Shown in pieces: positions 11,922 to 26,900 of a stretch of DNA of 64,000 bases. This stretch comes from Cristatella mucedo (Eukaryota; Bryozoa; Phylactolaemata; Cristatellidae): NCBI GenBank assembly GCA_009760855.2, contig WPIO01000030.1, positions 60,001 through 124,000 on the forward strand. The letters are read 5' to 3'. Made by a program: the position numbers and the translations under genes. Position 1 is the stretch's first letter, and every line of letters begins with the position of its first letter. The notes under the pieces were generated by a model, which saw only the letters and a program-made list of their open reading frames with translations, ran no database searches and was not told the DNA's origin.

Positions 11922-14900
11922 CATTTGTACAGCACCTTATGAGAACTTGATCTCTATCCAGGCGCTTTACATCTACTGCAGGGCTCGACCCCACAAACTC
12001 GGTCGTCGAAGGCAAGCGCCTCACCCGCTGGGTCAAACCAGTGCGGCATATTAACAACACGCTCCACTCAAACCCAGACGTTTTTCAATTGGCCTACCGA
12101 TGATCCAGATAGAGCAACCGTGTGAATACGAAAGCTTCACAAGTGCACGAGTGTTTGTGTATGCGAGCATGGAAGCGCATCTAGAGTTTGTGTCGATCTA
12201 TTCTAGATGAAAATCACTACAGATTCGATTCACTACGTTTGTGATGTCGCAGAACTCACTACACTGCAAAACCCGTGCTCACTGTATAATGTAATGTAAT
12301 GTATCTCCGTCGTCTGTAACTCTCTGTAACTCGTTTGTCTGTCATGAGCGTCGCAGTTGCCACATCACACCACTTCTCGCCGACCAGCACTGGCTATCAG
12401 TCAAGCAACGGATCTACTTCAAGCTTTTGACGCTCACTTCGAGGTCACCTCATTCTTTGGCTCCAGCCTATCTCTCAGATCTACTAATAATAATAATAAT
12501 TCACTTGATAAAGCGCCCTCAGAGAACTTAATCTCTCTCTAGGCGCTTTACATTTGCTGTAAAGTGAAATGCAATTGAATGGTAAGTAAAATCATGCTTG
12601 AAAAACAAACAAAATGAATAATATGGTTATGGGTGACATGCACAGGGTCAGCATGCAAATGTGGTTAGTGGCAGCATGCACAGTGTCAGCACGCATAAGC
12701 ACATCAAGGACAAATCACAGGGACCCACTAAATGCTGTCCTAAATAGGTGTGTTTTTAGGTTCCTTTTAAATGTGGTCAGGTCAGGGGATGTTCTGACGA
12801 AGGTCGGGAGGGAGTTCCAGGCTTTGGGAGCATATGAACTAAATGCACGGTCTCCAAAGGATTTAAGGTTTGTATGAGGTATTTCTAGACTGTTGGATTC
12901 CGAAAAGCGGGTGGTACAATGCTTAGCCTGATGGGGTAGTATATCTGACAGATAGGCAGGAGCCATGGAATGAAGGGACCTAAAAGTGAGGGACAAAACC
13001 TTGAAGTCAATCCGCTGCTTGACTGGTAGCCAGTGCAGGTCGGCGAGAAGTGGAGTAATGTGGCAACTGCGACGCTCACGACAGACAAGCCTAGCTGCAG
13101 AGTTTTGCACCAGCTGCAATCGCCTTATCGCACATGCTGGTAGGCCAGTAAGCAGTGAGTTGCAGAAGTCGAGACGGGATGTCACGAATGCATGGACCAA
13201 CTTGGACGTGGTATCTTTATCTAAACAAGCCCGAATTTTAGCGATGTTATGAAGCTGAAAATAGGCGGATTTGACTGTGGAGCTGATATGGTCGTCTAAC
13301 GAGAGGTCGCTTTGGAATATGACACCTGGATTTCGAGCTGATTCAACTGGAGATATGCTGGCAGAGCCAATTTTGAGAGTCAGCCTTTCCAATCTCTGGA
13401 TCACACTGGGTTTGCCCATAACTAGTAAGTTAGTTTTATCATCGTTAAGTTTTAGAAAATTTGCTGCCATCCATGTGCAGATGTCATCAATGCATGCAGC
13501 TAGTGAGTTTAGAGAATTTGAGGTGCTCGAAGGCTGGGAGGGATCAAAGCAAAGGTATACTCCCACACTAGACCAAGCATCATACCACCTGCTTTTCGGA
13601 ATCAAACAGTTTACCAATACCTCGTACAAACCTCAAATCCTTTGGAGACCGTGCATTTAGTTCGTATGCCCCCAAAGCCTGGAACTCACTCCCGACTTGC
13701 GTCACAACATCCCCTGACTTGACCGCATTTAAAAAGAACTTAAAAACACACCTATTTAGCATTTCGCGAGTCCCCGCGATTCGTCCTTTATGTGCTTACG
13801 CGAGCTGACACTGCGCATGCTGCCACTAACCACACTTGCATGCTGACCCTGTGTATGTCACCCCTAACCATGTTATTCATGTTGTTTATAAAGCACGATA
13901 TTACCATTCAATCGCGTTTCCTTTTGCAGCAAATGTAAAGCGCCTAGAAAGAGATCATAAGTTCTCTGAGGGTGCTTTATCAAGTGCATTATTATTATTA
14001 TTATTATATATTGTATAGTAACTCCACAAAGTCATATAGACTGAGTGGGTGTTACGAAGGAGAGTTTTGTACAGTGCACTCAGAGCCTAAGTGGCTTTCG
14101 GTACGTATTCTGTAGCCAACAGACTTCATCTCACGCAACAAAGAAAAAGTGGGAATGAAGCATAGCAGAGTCAGGAGAGCAGTTGAGGTAGTGAGTAGCA
14201 TGGAAGTAGCAGCTCAGGACCGCTGGAAAGGATGTACCAATAGTCGGCAGCAGGTGAGTAGTTATCGTTGCTAACTGTCATTCGGCAATCACGACTATCG
14301 GGGCTTGAGCGAAATCAAGAGCAGCAACCCAAACCGGCAGCGGAGCCTGGCTTGGTAAGGCAGCTAGGTGGGCCTGGACGATTCATTACCGAAAGCGAGA
14401 GGGAAATAAGGGTAAGTGAACAACAAGCGGTAAAATCCAAAAAAAGAGAAGTGTGCTCTGCCAATTTCCGGCGATTGAACCATCTGCAAATCCACGTACA
14501 TTGTGTGAACATGAACGGCAGTATACAAGAAAGAGCAGCCGTCTTAGTTTACCTGGTAGGGCTTGTATGATGTAGCTGAAGTACTGTGCGGTTTGGTGAT
14601 TATGCCCTCTCGGCTCATTCCATTGGTCCCCGAGTTTTCCCGGCTTTCCGCAGACTCCCAAAGGCGTCGATCGGCGTCGATATCATTTTCAGTGATAGTA
14701 AACTCCACCTTCTGCCGTTCGCACTCGTTTTCCCAGTTCTGGAGTGTCTTGCGGTATGCAGCCATCAGCGACTCATCAACAACTTCGCACAGGAGGTCAA
14801 TATCGAAGAATCCAGGCGTACCAGCTGACGAGAATGAGACCTTTAACATGCGACTCTCGTGAGGACCCAGTGTACCAGTTGGTGGCAAGACATCAACGAC

Positions 14901-17900
14901 CTACAAAGGATAACCTGTCATCTCTCAGTCGCGACATATCATGACAATTTCGCACGACATCACCACGTCTTTTCATTAATAAAAGAATAATTGCTATTTT
15001 TAGGCAAAGAATAGCTCTTATCATAGCGTTCCTCTGCTTCGAATCTTAAACACAACGCTTCGTCGACAGGCAAATCGTAGGACCAAGCTTTAGCACGGTC
15101 GCGGCTCCTTAATTGCGGTCACTTTTCTGTCTGATTTAATGCACTATAAAAAAGGCTGGCCAACCTAAGATTCTCATTTACATAGCAACAGAAGAGCACT
15201 AACAGCTACCATCGCCGCTTGCAGTGGCAATAAAGGATCACCCACTGCAGGACTCAAACCCACGACCTGGATCAAGAAGAGGGAACACCTTGACCTTGGG
15301 CTGAGATCCAGGGCAAACGACTAGTTGATTCAAAAGCCTCGTTTAAATAGCGGTAAAAGAGCCTCAGTGGCTATTACTATTACTTGCAGACGGCAATAAA
15401 GGATTGGCCTCTGCATGACTCGAACCTACGACCTGGATCGTGAAGAGCCAGCGCCTTAGCTCTAGGCTAAAATAGTTCATATTCTGTCAAGTGCCAATTA
15501 TGTAAATACATTTAAATTATCATTCGTCAAAACGTACCAACGTCAGCATAGAGATGCAAGAAGTAATTAGCAGGAGGATATAAGCACCACCTCTCAACTT
15601 AAGATCTGCTTCATCACACGTGTTTCTCTTCTTGAATCCTCGACTTCGTATTCTTAGAAAAGTGCACTCCCATTAACTATTCCGTATGAAGAATGTCATA
15701 TGCTATTGTCGGGGATATTTTAACCAAGTTACTTGCAATGCGGCAACTGAACAGCCCTTCCAAGCCCAAAATATTGTGTTTTTACGTAGCTCAGTGTACC
15801 ACTACGATGACAGTCATCGAGAAAAGAAGCTGCAATTGAGCATTAAGATCAAACCGGGAATTGTTGTGCTCTACTTGGTCTCACGTTTCGTAGGAAGTTT
15901 TAAGCCAGTTGCCTGTATCTTAGCAGGGAATTGATTAGACTAGAAATAATATAAAACGGCTGAATTAGTCTGGACAACTAACCCAATTGAATGATAATAA
16001 TGGCTATACTAAACTACCCAAATACCACCACGATAGAACTAAATTTTGATTCAGGCACCTAGTGTAGGCTGGAAAAAGTATATCAAATGATTAGAGATGT
16101 ATAATTTCAGAATTTGTATAATCCAAAAGTACTTAATTAATGACAAATAACACGGACAAAGCAAATTCTGTGAGGAGCATGTAGGCTTTTAACTTCGCTT
16201 TCAACGTCGTTGGTCGGTGCATAGGTGACAGACAGTGGAGAGTTCCAGACTCGGCTGCATAGGAACTGAAGGCATTTTCTTTAAAAGATTTGAGGCCAGT
16301 TATAGAAACGTAACTCAACGACTTGATTCAGAGGAGCGGATGCTAAGATAGGCAAGCCTGGAGCAAGACAAAGAAAAGATCAGCAAGTGAATGACTGGAC
16401 GTTGAATTGCTTGGTGTGTAACCAGATCAAGTTGCAGAGAAGTGGTTAATTTTGTAGTCTTGATGCTCACGATTGACTAGCCTACCTGCCGAGTTTTGCA
16501 TCATCTGTCTGCAACTTACTGCACAGGCAGAAAGATCTGCGAGGAAGTATTTAAAGACATCTACATGTTTAGATGCGATAAATGCATAGACTAACTTGGC
16601 TCTAGTATCCTTATCTAAGTAAGCACTAATTTTGAAGTATGACATAGCTGAATGTAGCAAGAATTGACCGCAGAGCTAATGCGGTTCCATAGCGTAAGGT
16701 ATTTCTGGAACAGCACAATCGTCATGATTCTGTGCAGAAGCTATAGGAAGCAGGCTAAGCCGATTGTCTTGGCGAGGTCTTCCAGTTTCTGAGTGACACT
16801 AGCTTTTTCCATAAGAATTAGGTTGGTTTGGTCGGCAGGCAATTTACAAAAGCTAGCTGTCATTCAAGAGCTAATGGCAGCAGTACACACTTTGATGCAG
16901 CTGATAAAATATGAGGTGATAGAAACCGGGAAGACCAAACCATAGGTAGAGTAGAGTGTCGTCTGCATACACATGGGAGTCCAGATTGCGTATGGAAATT
17001 ACATCGGCAAGAGAGGACGTAGAAATTGTGTAAATAAGACAACATGGGAAAAGATCCTAAACGGAACATCTTGTTTCAAAATTTCGTCCAATAACGCTTC
17101 GGGACTTCAACTTAGGAAGCTATCTACACACTGAAACTTACAAATATAGCAGAACTAAAGTATTACTTACAGTGCAATTAAATTAAATAAATAAATAATT
17201 AATAAGAATATAATAATGATTAAAATAAATAATAAATAAACTAAAATATAATAATATATAACATAACATATAATAATAATAAAATGATAATTAAATTAAA
17301 TTAATTAAGTGAAGATGAACTCGTATATCGAAACCTCACACCTTGCTAGTAAGTTCCAGTCTGGCTTTAGAGCTAATCACTCCACAGAGTCAGCATTGCT
17401 TAGGGTATACAACGACCTACTTGGGAATGCAGACATGGGTAGAGTGTCTCTGCTTGTTTTGCTTGATCTTTCGGCAGCTTTTGATACCATCGATCACAAA
17501 GTTCTTCTAGAGCGCCTCTCATCTCGCCTGGGCATCACTGGCACTGCTCTGCAGTGGTTCAGGTCCTATCTCAGTGGGAGACTCTAGAGTATTGACGTGA
17601 ACGGACAAAGATCATCCGAGATACATCTGAAATACGGAATACCTCAGGGCTCCGTGCTTGGTCTGGTTCTTGTCACGGTTTATACTCTTCCTCTTTCCGA
17701 TGTGATTGCCAAGCACAATTTAATTTCTATGCGGATGATACTCAGCTGTACCATTGCTTTGATCCCTCCCAGCCTTCGAGCACCTCAAATTCTCTAAACT
17801 CACTAGCTGCATGCATCGATGACATCCGCACATGGATGGCAGCAAATTTTCTAAAACTTAACGATGATAAAACTAACTTACTAGTTATGGGCAAACCCAG

Positions 17901-20900
17901 TGTGATCCAGAGATTGGAAAGGCTGACTCTCAAAATTGGTTCTGCCAGCATATCTCCAGTTGAATCAGCTCGAAATCTAGGTGTCATATTCCAAAGCGAC
18001 CTCTCGTTAGACGACCATATCAGCTCCACAGTCAAATCTGCCTATTTTCAGCTTCATAACATTGCTAAAATTCGGGCTTGTTTAGATAACGATACCACGT
18101 CCAAGTTGGTCCATGCATTCGTGACATCCCGTCTCGACTTCTGCAACTCACTGCTTACTAGCCTACCAGCATGTGCGATAAGGCGATTGCAGCTGGTGCA
18201 AAACTCTGCAGCTAGGCTTGTCTGTCGTGAGCGTCGCAGTTGCCACATTACTCCACTTCTCGCCGACCTGCACTGGCTACCAGTCAAGCAACGGATTGAC
18301 TTCAAGGTTTTGTCCCTCACTTTTAGGTCCCTTCATTCTATGGCTCCTGCCTATCTGTCAGATATACTACCCCATCAGGCCAAGCATCGTACCACCTGCT
18401 TTTCGGAATCCAACAGTCTAGAAATACCTCATACAAACCTTAAATCCTTTGGAGACCGCGCATTTAGTTCATATGCTCCCAAAGCCTGGATCTCCCTCCC
18501 GACCTGCGTCAGAACATCCCCTGACCTGACCACATTTAAAGGAACTTAAAAACACACCTATTTAGGACAGCATTTAGTGGGTCCCTGTGATTCGTCCTTC
18601 ACGTGCTTATGCGTGCTGACACTGTGCATGCTGCCATTAACCACATTTGCATACTGACCCTGTGCGTGTCACCCCTAACCATATTATTCAGTTCATTTGT
18701 TTTTCAAGCATGATTTTACTTACCATTCAATTGCATTTCACTTTACAGCAAATGTAAAGCGCCTAGAGAGAGATTAAGTTCTCTGAGGGCGCTTTATCAA
18801 GTGAATTATTATTATTATTATTATTAAGATAAGAAAAGACACAAAAACGCTCAAAAAGTTAAGATAATAATCGTATTTATCATAATAATAAGAATAATAA
18901 GACATTTCCATAGCATCCCAAGTGAAATAATTTGCTTTCTAGGCACTTTACATATACCAGAAAGGCAGTAAGTCAATTGGTTAGTGAACGTACAAAGTTT
19001 CGGCATTCGTCAGCCCATAAAAGACAATCCAAGCAGACTTAGCAGATGGGCTGATGCTTTAGCTAGTTTTTAAATGCCGTCAAGTCAGGAGATGTAGTGT
19101 CGTCGGTCGGTAGTAAGCTCCGGGCTTCAGGACTAAAAAAACTGAATGCGTGGTCTCCAATGGATTTGAGGTTGGTTTGAGGCAGAGCAACACGACTTGA
19201 GCCAGACGTGTGGTGATACGATGCAAAGCCTGATTAAGAAGTATTTCATACAGATAGGCTCGGCAAGAGGGAATGCATATAATGTATAAAAAAAATTAGC
19301 AAGCACATATCACTGGAGGTACCGAGTGCTTTCAAATGACTGTTCCCATGATAAGTAGTGGGTGAAGATGAGATAACTGCCCCAGAGATTGGATTAGGAA
19401 TGCGAAATAGCTCCACATATATTATGACTGCCGTTATTCGTCTTTCATGGATGTTCCGATGCCAAGAAATAAGTGGATTCTGGAATCAGTGTCCTAAATT
19501 AATGTCCCGCAGGCTGCAAGATCTCATCCCTGTGAATGCAAGCGGCTATAGTCCAGTGAGCTATCAGCGAGTCAAATAGGGACAACGGGGAGGGAGAATC
19601 TCCAAGATAACTAACAGCAATGCCAAAAGCTCACAAGTCGGAACAATAAAATACAACTGCAAAGAAAGATGACACAAGTTTAAGAAAATTCGAATTTGTA
19701 AGTCAACTAAAAACTCGGCTTAATATTGAAGGCAACAATATTGCCTCGACTTAGACAGCATTGAGAGCTATAGCCATTTTTGCATCACATATGCCTACCA
19801 CTTCTTGGCAAGTGGTCTATGGGCTTGACACTAGTAAGAGCCATAAATTTATAACAACGATTCATTTGTTTAGCGCCCTCAGAAAACTTAATCTCTAGCC
19901 AAGCACTCCACATTTGTCGCAGGGCTCGAACCCACGACATTGACTGTCAAAGGCTAGCACCATATCACTGAGCCAAATCATGCTCAATGCAGACCAACGT
20001 TTGGGGTGCAACGAATTACCTCGATCTACCGCAATCTATTCAAATTAAGCAAAACTATATCTGAAATCGGCAGTGAGAAGGTCGAATTTCGAGCAAACAT
20101 TACAGTAAACAGTCATTATTATGTACCCACAAAACTCATGCCATTTCACTCTCGAATTCGAATGCAAATAAGCTGTAAAGACGCCGACTATGATCACAAT
20201 CACCACAAATCCACTTGTAATCTCCCACACCAAACTCCAAATTAGATTGCATATACGCTGGGATATCTTTATAGTGTAATTAACGTATCCTCTAGTGAAC
20301 ATGCATAATTTTGCGCCATTACACACACGCAATCTTACATATTCCACTGCAATCGATTGCGGTGAATTGTGGTATTAGCCCGAGCCGCTGCAGTAAATTG
20401 CAGTAGATTGCACGATTAAATTCCTTAAACTTAACGACGATAAAACAAAACTGCTACTCGTAGGTCACCCCAAGCGTGTGGCTGGACTAGAAGACTGTTT
20501 TCTGATAGGTGATACTGTTGTGCGACTGTCACCGTGTGCTCTGAATCTAGGTGTCGTATTTGACAGATACCTAAATTTTAAAAGTTTCACAAAGAAGACT
20601 GTCTCCACTGCTAGCCATCACGCCATATCCCTATCACAGATTAGGGACTGTCTACCGCACTGGCCTGCAAAAATTTTAACTAGCTCCCAGGTCTGTTTCT
20701 GCTAGATTATTGCAACTCCATTTTGACTGGGCTACCGAATAAAGACATTAGGCCACTGCAGCTAGTGATGAATATTGCTGCCAGTCACAGCTTGGCTCCC
20801 GCATAGCTAATAATAATATACTTGATAAAGCACCCTCAGAGAACTCAATCTCTTTCTAAGCGCTTTACATTTGCTGCAAAGGGAATAGCGATCGAATCGT

Positions 20901-23900
20901 GAGTGGTATCGTGCTTGATAAACAACAAGAATATTATGGTCAGGGGTGACATGCAACAGGGTCAGCATGCAAGTGTGGTTAGTGGCAGCATGCACAGTGT
21001 CAGCACGCATAAGCACATACATGACGAATCACTGGGACCCACTAAATGCTATCCCAAATAGGTGTGTTTTAAGTTCTTTTTAAATGCGGTCAAGTCAGGG
21101 GATGTCGTGACGGAAGTCGGGAGTGAGTTCCAGGCTTTGGGAGCATACGAACTAAATGCACGGTCTCCAAAGGATTTCATGTTTGTACGAGGTATTGGTG
21201 AACAGCTAATTGGTACCTAGCTGAACTGCTGCAGCAGTTTCAACCTCCTCTGCACTCCGGCCCTCAATAGCCAATAAATTAGCTGTTCCATTACTCCGCT
21301 TAAAGACCGTTGGCGACAAAAGCGCTTGTTCTGCAGGTCGCACTGTTTGTTTCGAGTACGTGCATTCGAGATTAGCTATCCGGTGGCGGTTCAGTGCAGT
21401 CGAAGTGAAAATGAAAGGACAATTATGGGAACAATTAAAAGTTTCATGGTGCGTAAAAAGAAAAAATCTCGTCCTACGCACTAGCACTTTACGTAAGCAT
21501 GGTTGAATGAAAAGAAGCTGGCAGTACATCGCTGACGGCTCGGGAAACTTGGCAGCTCTACAAAGTAGCAGCTATCGGCGCAGCCAATTGGGTCATCTAA
21601 GATTAGGCAATGTCTTGCCTATCAACTTGACCCTTGACCCAGTGTTCCAATCAGCCCGTCCCGGTAGGGGTTAAGGGGCGTGGGGCGTTCGCTATTCCTC
21701 ATCAACCAATGGAAGCTGCAACCGGGCGCCACTCCTTCGGCTCGACAATAAAAAAAATTGCTGAACTGCTAAGTAATTGCTTCCTTCCTCGAGCCCTCTA
21801 GGCACTGGAAACATAGACATGTCCGTACTACTATAATGCTGCTGAGAAATTTAGTTGTCAAATAACTTACCCCGACGTTTCGCTCGTCAGTCACATGCCA
21901 AGCGTAAGATACAGTGCTTGCTGAAACATTCCGCAGAAATATCGCTCTCCTTGCTCGGCAAAATAGAGGCAAATTGCCGAATGATAACCTCTCGTGCGAC
22001 AATACAAGCTTCTGAAAAGTAAAGAAATACTAAATATGCGGCAAGCTGCTGAACTAGCCTGCTAGTCGCCGAAATGACCAGCTTTGTTTTGAGTTACCTG
22101 CCCTGCCACTGCTGCTTTCTGGATAGCCGGAACGCCTGTGGCGGCTGTCTCAGAATTCAATGGCATTGTTTCTCCCATTACCGTCTTGTCGTAGCCAACC
22201 CCGACAAAGGTGATTAGAGTCGTTTCAGCATTGTGCGCAAGGATCGGAATGTCAATCTGCAAAAAGCAGCACGAGTTTGCAAAATCTAAAAGATCTAAGC
22301 AGGCATGTGAATTGAGAGCGCTAAGCTAACACCGCTCGATGCAGGTCATTCAATCATATAATGTAATGTATCTCCGTCTGTAACTCCACAAAGTAATACA
22401 GACCATGTGGGTGTTACGCAGGAGAGTTTTGTATAGCGCACTCACAGCCTAAGCGGCTTTCGGTACGCATTGGGTAGCCAACAGACTTCGTCTCACGCAA
22501 CAAAGAGAAAGTGGGAAGCATAGCAGAGTCAGGAGAGCAGATGAGGTAGTGAGTAGCATGGAAGTCATGCCAAAGTCAGCCAAATTCGCACAGGTGGGCC
22601 TGCATATACGTTGGACCCACTGCATGGGCAATATGAACCTATTGATTTTTAATCCACCAAACGGCACTCGTAATTCACCGTTGTGAAATTGAAGAGCTCG
22701 TTTAGCTTGCTTCTTCATTTGCCAAGCTCCTTGGCGACTTCGAAAACGCTTTACCTTATATGTTTTTGCTTCCAAGGGTGAAAACCTCCATTCAATAGAC
22801 GCAGAAGTTCCGGGCTGTACAACTCCCACTGGATTGGCGCAAGAAAAAATCGGATGCTCAAAGTTCTCTCGCCGCGCTATTTCCAAAGCGAGCGTATCCA
22901 GTTCGTAGCGAACGGGAACGGAGCCGCCATTGTAAATCTCGTAGACCTGCTTCGGAGCAGCTTTCTCGCCAATGCTAACTGGCTCAAACGTGTGAGTCAG
23001 GCTGGCAAAATGTAAGTACGGCTTGTCTTTTTCGACGGTAACACCGGCAAAGTTGATCTTCAAATAAAGAAAGCTTACATAAAATCAAGAGAATGCGGCA
23101 AGCTGCGGCCAGTGCCATGGTTCGTATTTGCAGCACAGCTCTTTGCTACATCCTCATACGTCAGAAACCGGCAACGCCTGTGAATCGCTTCTCAGACGTT
23201 TCAAGTAACTGGAACCGTCCAGCAGCATAGATCTGGCCTCTTTGCAGCCTTTTGATAGACACACTGTATTTTGATAGACCGTGGGCGAGTCACTAACATA
23301 AAGAACGCTAGATGCCACACACACAATTCTCTTGAGGCTTCTCCATGTACAGGTATTTACGATAAAAAGGCCAGAATCATATAGATTAAATAGCGTGTGC
23401 ACGGCGTGACAGCAACAACAACACAATTTCATAGAAATTAGGACTCGTTTATTGTCCTACATAATGTTATGTTAGACGTCGACAAAATGTACATACCATT
23501 TTCCCTGCCAAGGCATCATTCGACTAGAGACTGACGCTTAATGAGGTCTAAATGAACTATGGAAGTACATAATGTATTCTATTTTATCTAATCAGAGCTA
23601 AATGAAATAGATACAAGAGCAAAAAGTAGCGACAGTAAAAGAGAAGTGCAGGACGAGGCTAGAGTAGGTTCACAACCAGAGAGAAATATTTGGGTGACGC
23701 ACCAAATACCTGGTAGGTATATCCTGTCCTACCTACAGATTTCTCCAGAGAGTGCAGAGTGTAGTGCTACTCAAAATACTCTCAACGGAAATATTTTTCT
23801 ATGACCAGACTTGAATCATGGTGCAAAACAAACGCAAATGCGGGAGCCATGTTTGGTGAGGCCTATGGAATAGCTGCAGTTGCTTTTAAAATCACCTAGA

Positions 23901-26900
23901 TCCACATTCGAGCTTAACTACAAAGCAAGCACGTTGGCCAGGTTACTTAACGAGGCGCATGAACAGAACTACAATTCATTTTGAAAAACAAGCTACTAAC
24001 ATGACGCAGGCTTATATCATTTGTTTCTTAGAGGTGGGCTTTATTTGAAAATTAGTTTGCACGAAAGCTACAATTTAAAGTCCGGTCAGGTTGGTAAATT
24101 TCTGAAGCCCGCTGGGCTTTTGGGCGCTATAATGCATACATTAGCCTTCAGACCTATAACAAATGGCATGCCCATAGAGGTTTGCAACCTTTTATCCGAG
24201 CATCCTATTATCTGAACACAACTTTAAAATAATAAGCCCATCGAAGTTGATAGTAGTGCTAATAGGTTATCACTTCGAAGCTCTTGCCTTTCAAGCTCTA
24301 TGGCTCACTAGCAGATTAAAAATATATGCCTCATCCTGGAAGCGTTTGCAGTCATAGTTGCCAAGTATGCAGGTTGTTATATGATCGAACTAATTGCAAT
24401 TATTGTATGCCACCGCCAAGACTGCCAGCTATTGCTCTTCGGTTCTTAATACTATCGATTCACAGCTTTAAAATGTGGCACAAAAACTTCGTCTTACACC
24501 GAAAGTCAAAAGACACAATCAAGAATGTTCTGAACCATAGCCTCCTACCATGGCTGTCCTGGTTCCTTAGCAGCTGTGATCGGACAAACTAGACAGCTTG
24601 TGCATAGAGAAAACTCGTCCGCCCAGCTGCTCGTGCATGCACATACCAGTATCTCTCTTCCACGAGACAGTTTCAGGAGGACAGACAGCCGGTCCTCGCC
24701 GATCATGACATGCTTGTAGGTGAAGGTGATAGTCTGGCTCTCACCCGGCTGCAATCGACCTTTCTTAGGCTCCACGTTAAAGAGCTTGTTATCCATAACT
24801 CTGATCTACAAAACAAGCATCTACGATTTCACCGCCGTTCTTTTGCAAACGTGCTTGCTTTTCTTGGGAGTGTGACATCTCGACTCGGGTGGCAGGGTGC
24901 CTAACGTCAGAGGATTGCCAGTAAACAGTCATCCATAGGCTACTGGAAAAAAAGGACACTCGAGCTATCGAGCACTGCACAATTGAAACTACCGAGGTAA
25001 GGGGGTGTCCCGACTGAAGCCGGGCTTGTCTGCAAAGTGGTCTACGGCCATGGCATTAGCAGGGGGGGGGTGTGTGGGGCGATCAATCACGAGCAGGGCA
25101 GCCCCAGACCGAGGCTGCAGCTGTCACCTCATGTAGCTCGTCTTCGTTCAGCTCGCCAGCGTCGGCCCAGTAATCTAGCTCCATCTGCAGATCGCTTGGA
25201 TAAAGGAACTCCCTGTGAAGATCATACACGAGCTCTACATTATTGACTCAAGGCAACTCAGCCAGTAGCTCAGGCAGCAGGCAATGTAATGTTGCCGAGG
25301 CAGCAATATCGAGCATTCAGAAGCGATCGGCTCGGTCAGCGGAAAGGGAGAAAGGCTCTGTAGTGGCTCTAAACGAACAGCAAAGAGTGGTGAAGTACCG
25401 AGGTGTGCATGCGGCAAGGATAACGAGAACGCGAGGCCTTGAGCCAGACACGGGACAGACACGGGACAGACACGGGACAGGTGAGGCATGTTAAGCCACT
25501 CACAGCTTGGCATGTACCAAATCACGGTCCATCGAGGAACTAGGCTGCCCCTTTAGCATGCCAACGATGCATTTTACGCACTACTATCGGCACTCAAGCA
25601 CTGTGACAGCTTGATGGAACAGCTAGCTCACCATTCAGATGGAACAGCTCCGACGTTCTCTACCTGTAGAGTGGCATTGAACGGTGCGCTGTCGATCGGC
25701 GCTGCAGCAAAGTTGAAGTCAAGCACAGCACGTGTGTGCACAGGAGGTCGTCGTTGAGTGCTGCAAGAGCACTGAAAATTTCGCGCACTGCACTCTGCTT
25801 GCGCACCCACTGCGCGCAAATTTCGAGCAAAGACCAGTTGAGCAGGCCGGTTGATGTTGACCAAACATACCGGCTGACCCTGGACACACATACAAAATCG
25901 CCCCTAAAGACTATAGCCCCTTAGCCAATTGCAGCTGATCGCCCCTGGCAGGAAGGTGGCGCATCGGCGACAGCTGGCAGTGTTTGCACTTTGGTGGAGT
26001 TGCCAGCCTAGAGCAACGAAGCGAGGTCTCTCCCTTTGGCAGTTCCCGCCGGCAGTCGGGCTGATTAGCCGGACAGGCAATGCAATGATCCTTACGTGCC
26101 GATCATTCTACCGGGTCCCTCAAGGCTAGCCAAGAGTCATGGCAACAGGCTTTGGATGCTCCAGTCGCTAAGCAAAAACCCCCTCTGTGTGCGAATAATA
26201 TAGTAAGCGGTTTACAGTGGGCTAAGGCTCAAGTTTCACTGGACTTGCTCTTGAAAGGTGACGACTTGAAAAGTGGCAGGCTTAGCCCAGCCAGTCAGTT
26301 AAAATCAGTAAACAGCTGAAATACTCATATTCATGTCCTTGGTAAAGATGGGCATGGAGGTTTCACAAACTTATTGGTATTATTAAAGGGCGCATCTTGA
26401 TTTCACACGGTGTTGCGTGTCCGCATCCCGCTAGCATTGCCCAACTGCTGTAGCAGAAGCTGCTATAATGTAATGCTTTTCTGTCTGTAACTCCACAAAG
26501 TCTCACAGATTAATTGATTGTTACGCAGGAGTTTTACATAGCGCCCATAGAGCCTATGTGGCTTTCGGTATGAAACGGATAGCCAAAAATAATTCATATC
26601 GTACAACAAAATGTAAAGTGCCTAGAAAAAGATTGAGTTCTCCGAGGATGCTATACAATAATAATAATAATATAATGCACTTGATAAAACACCCTCGGAG
26701 AACTTAATCTCTTTCTAGGTGCTTTACATTTGCTGCAAAGGAAACACCATAGAATGGTGAGCGGTATCATGCTTGATAAACAACATGAATGACATGGTTA
26801 TGGTTGACATGGACAGGGTCAGCATGCAAATGGGTTAGTGGCAGCATGCATAGTGTCAGCACGCATAAGCACATAAAGGACTAATCACAGGGACCCACTA

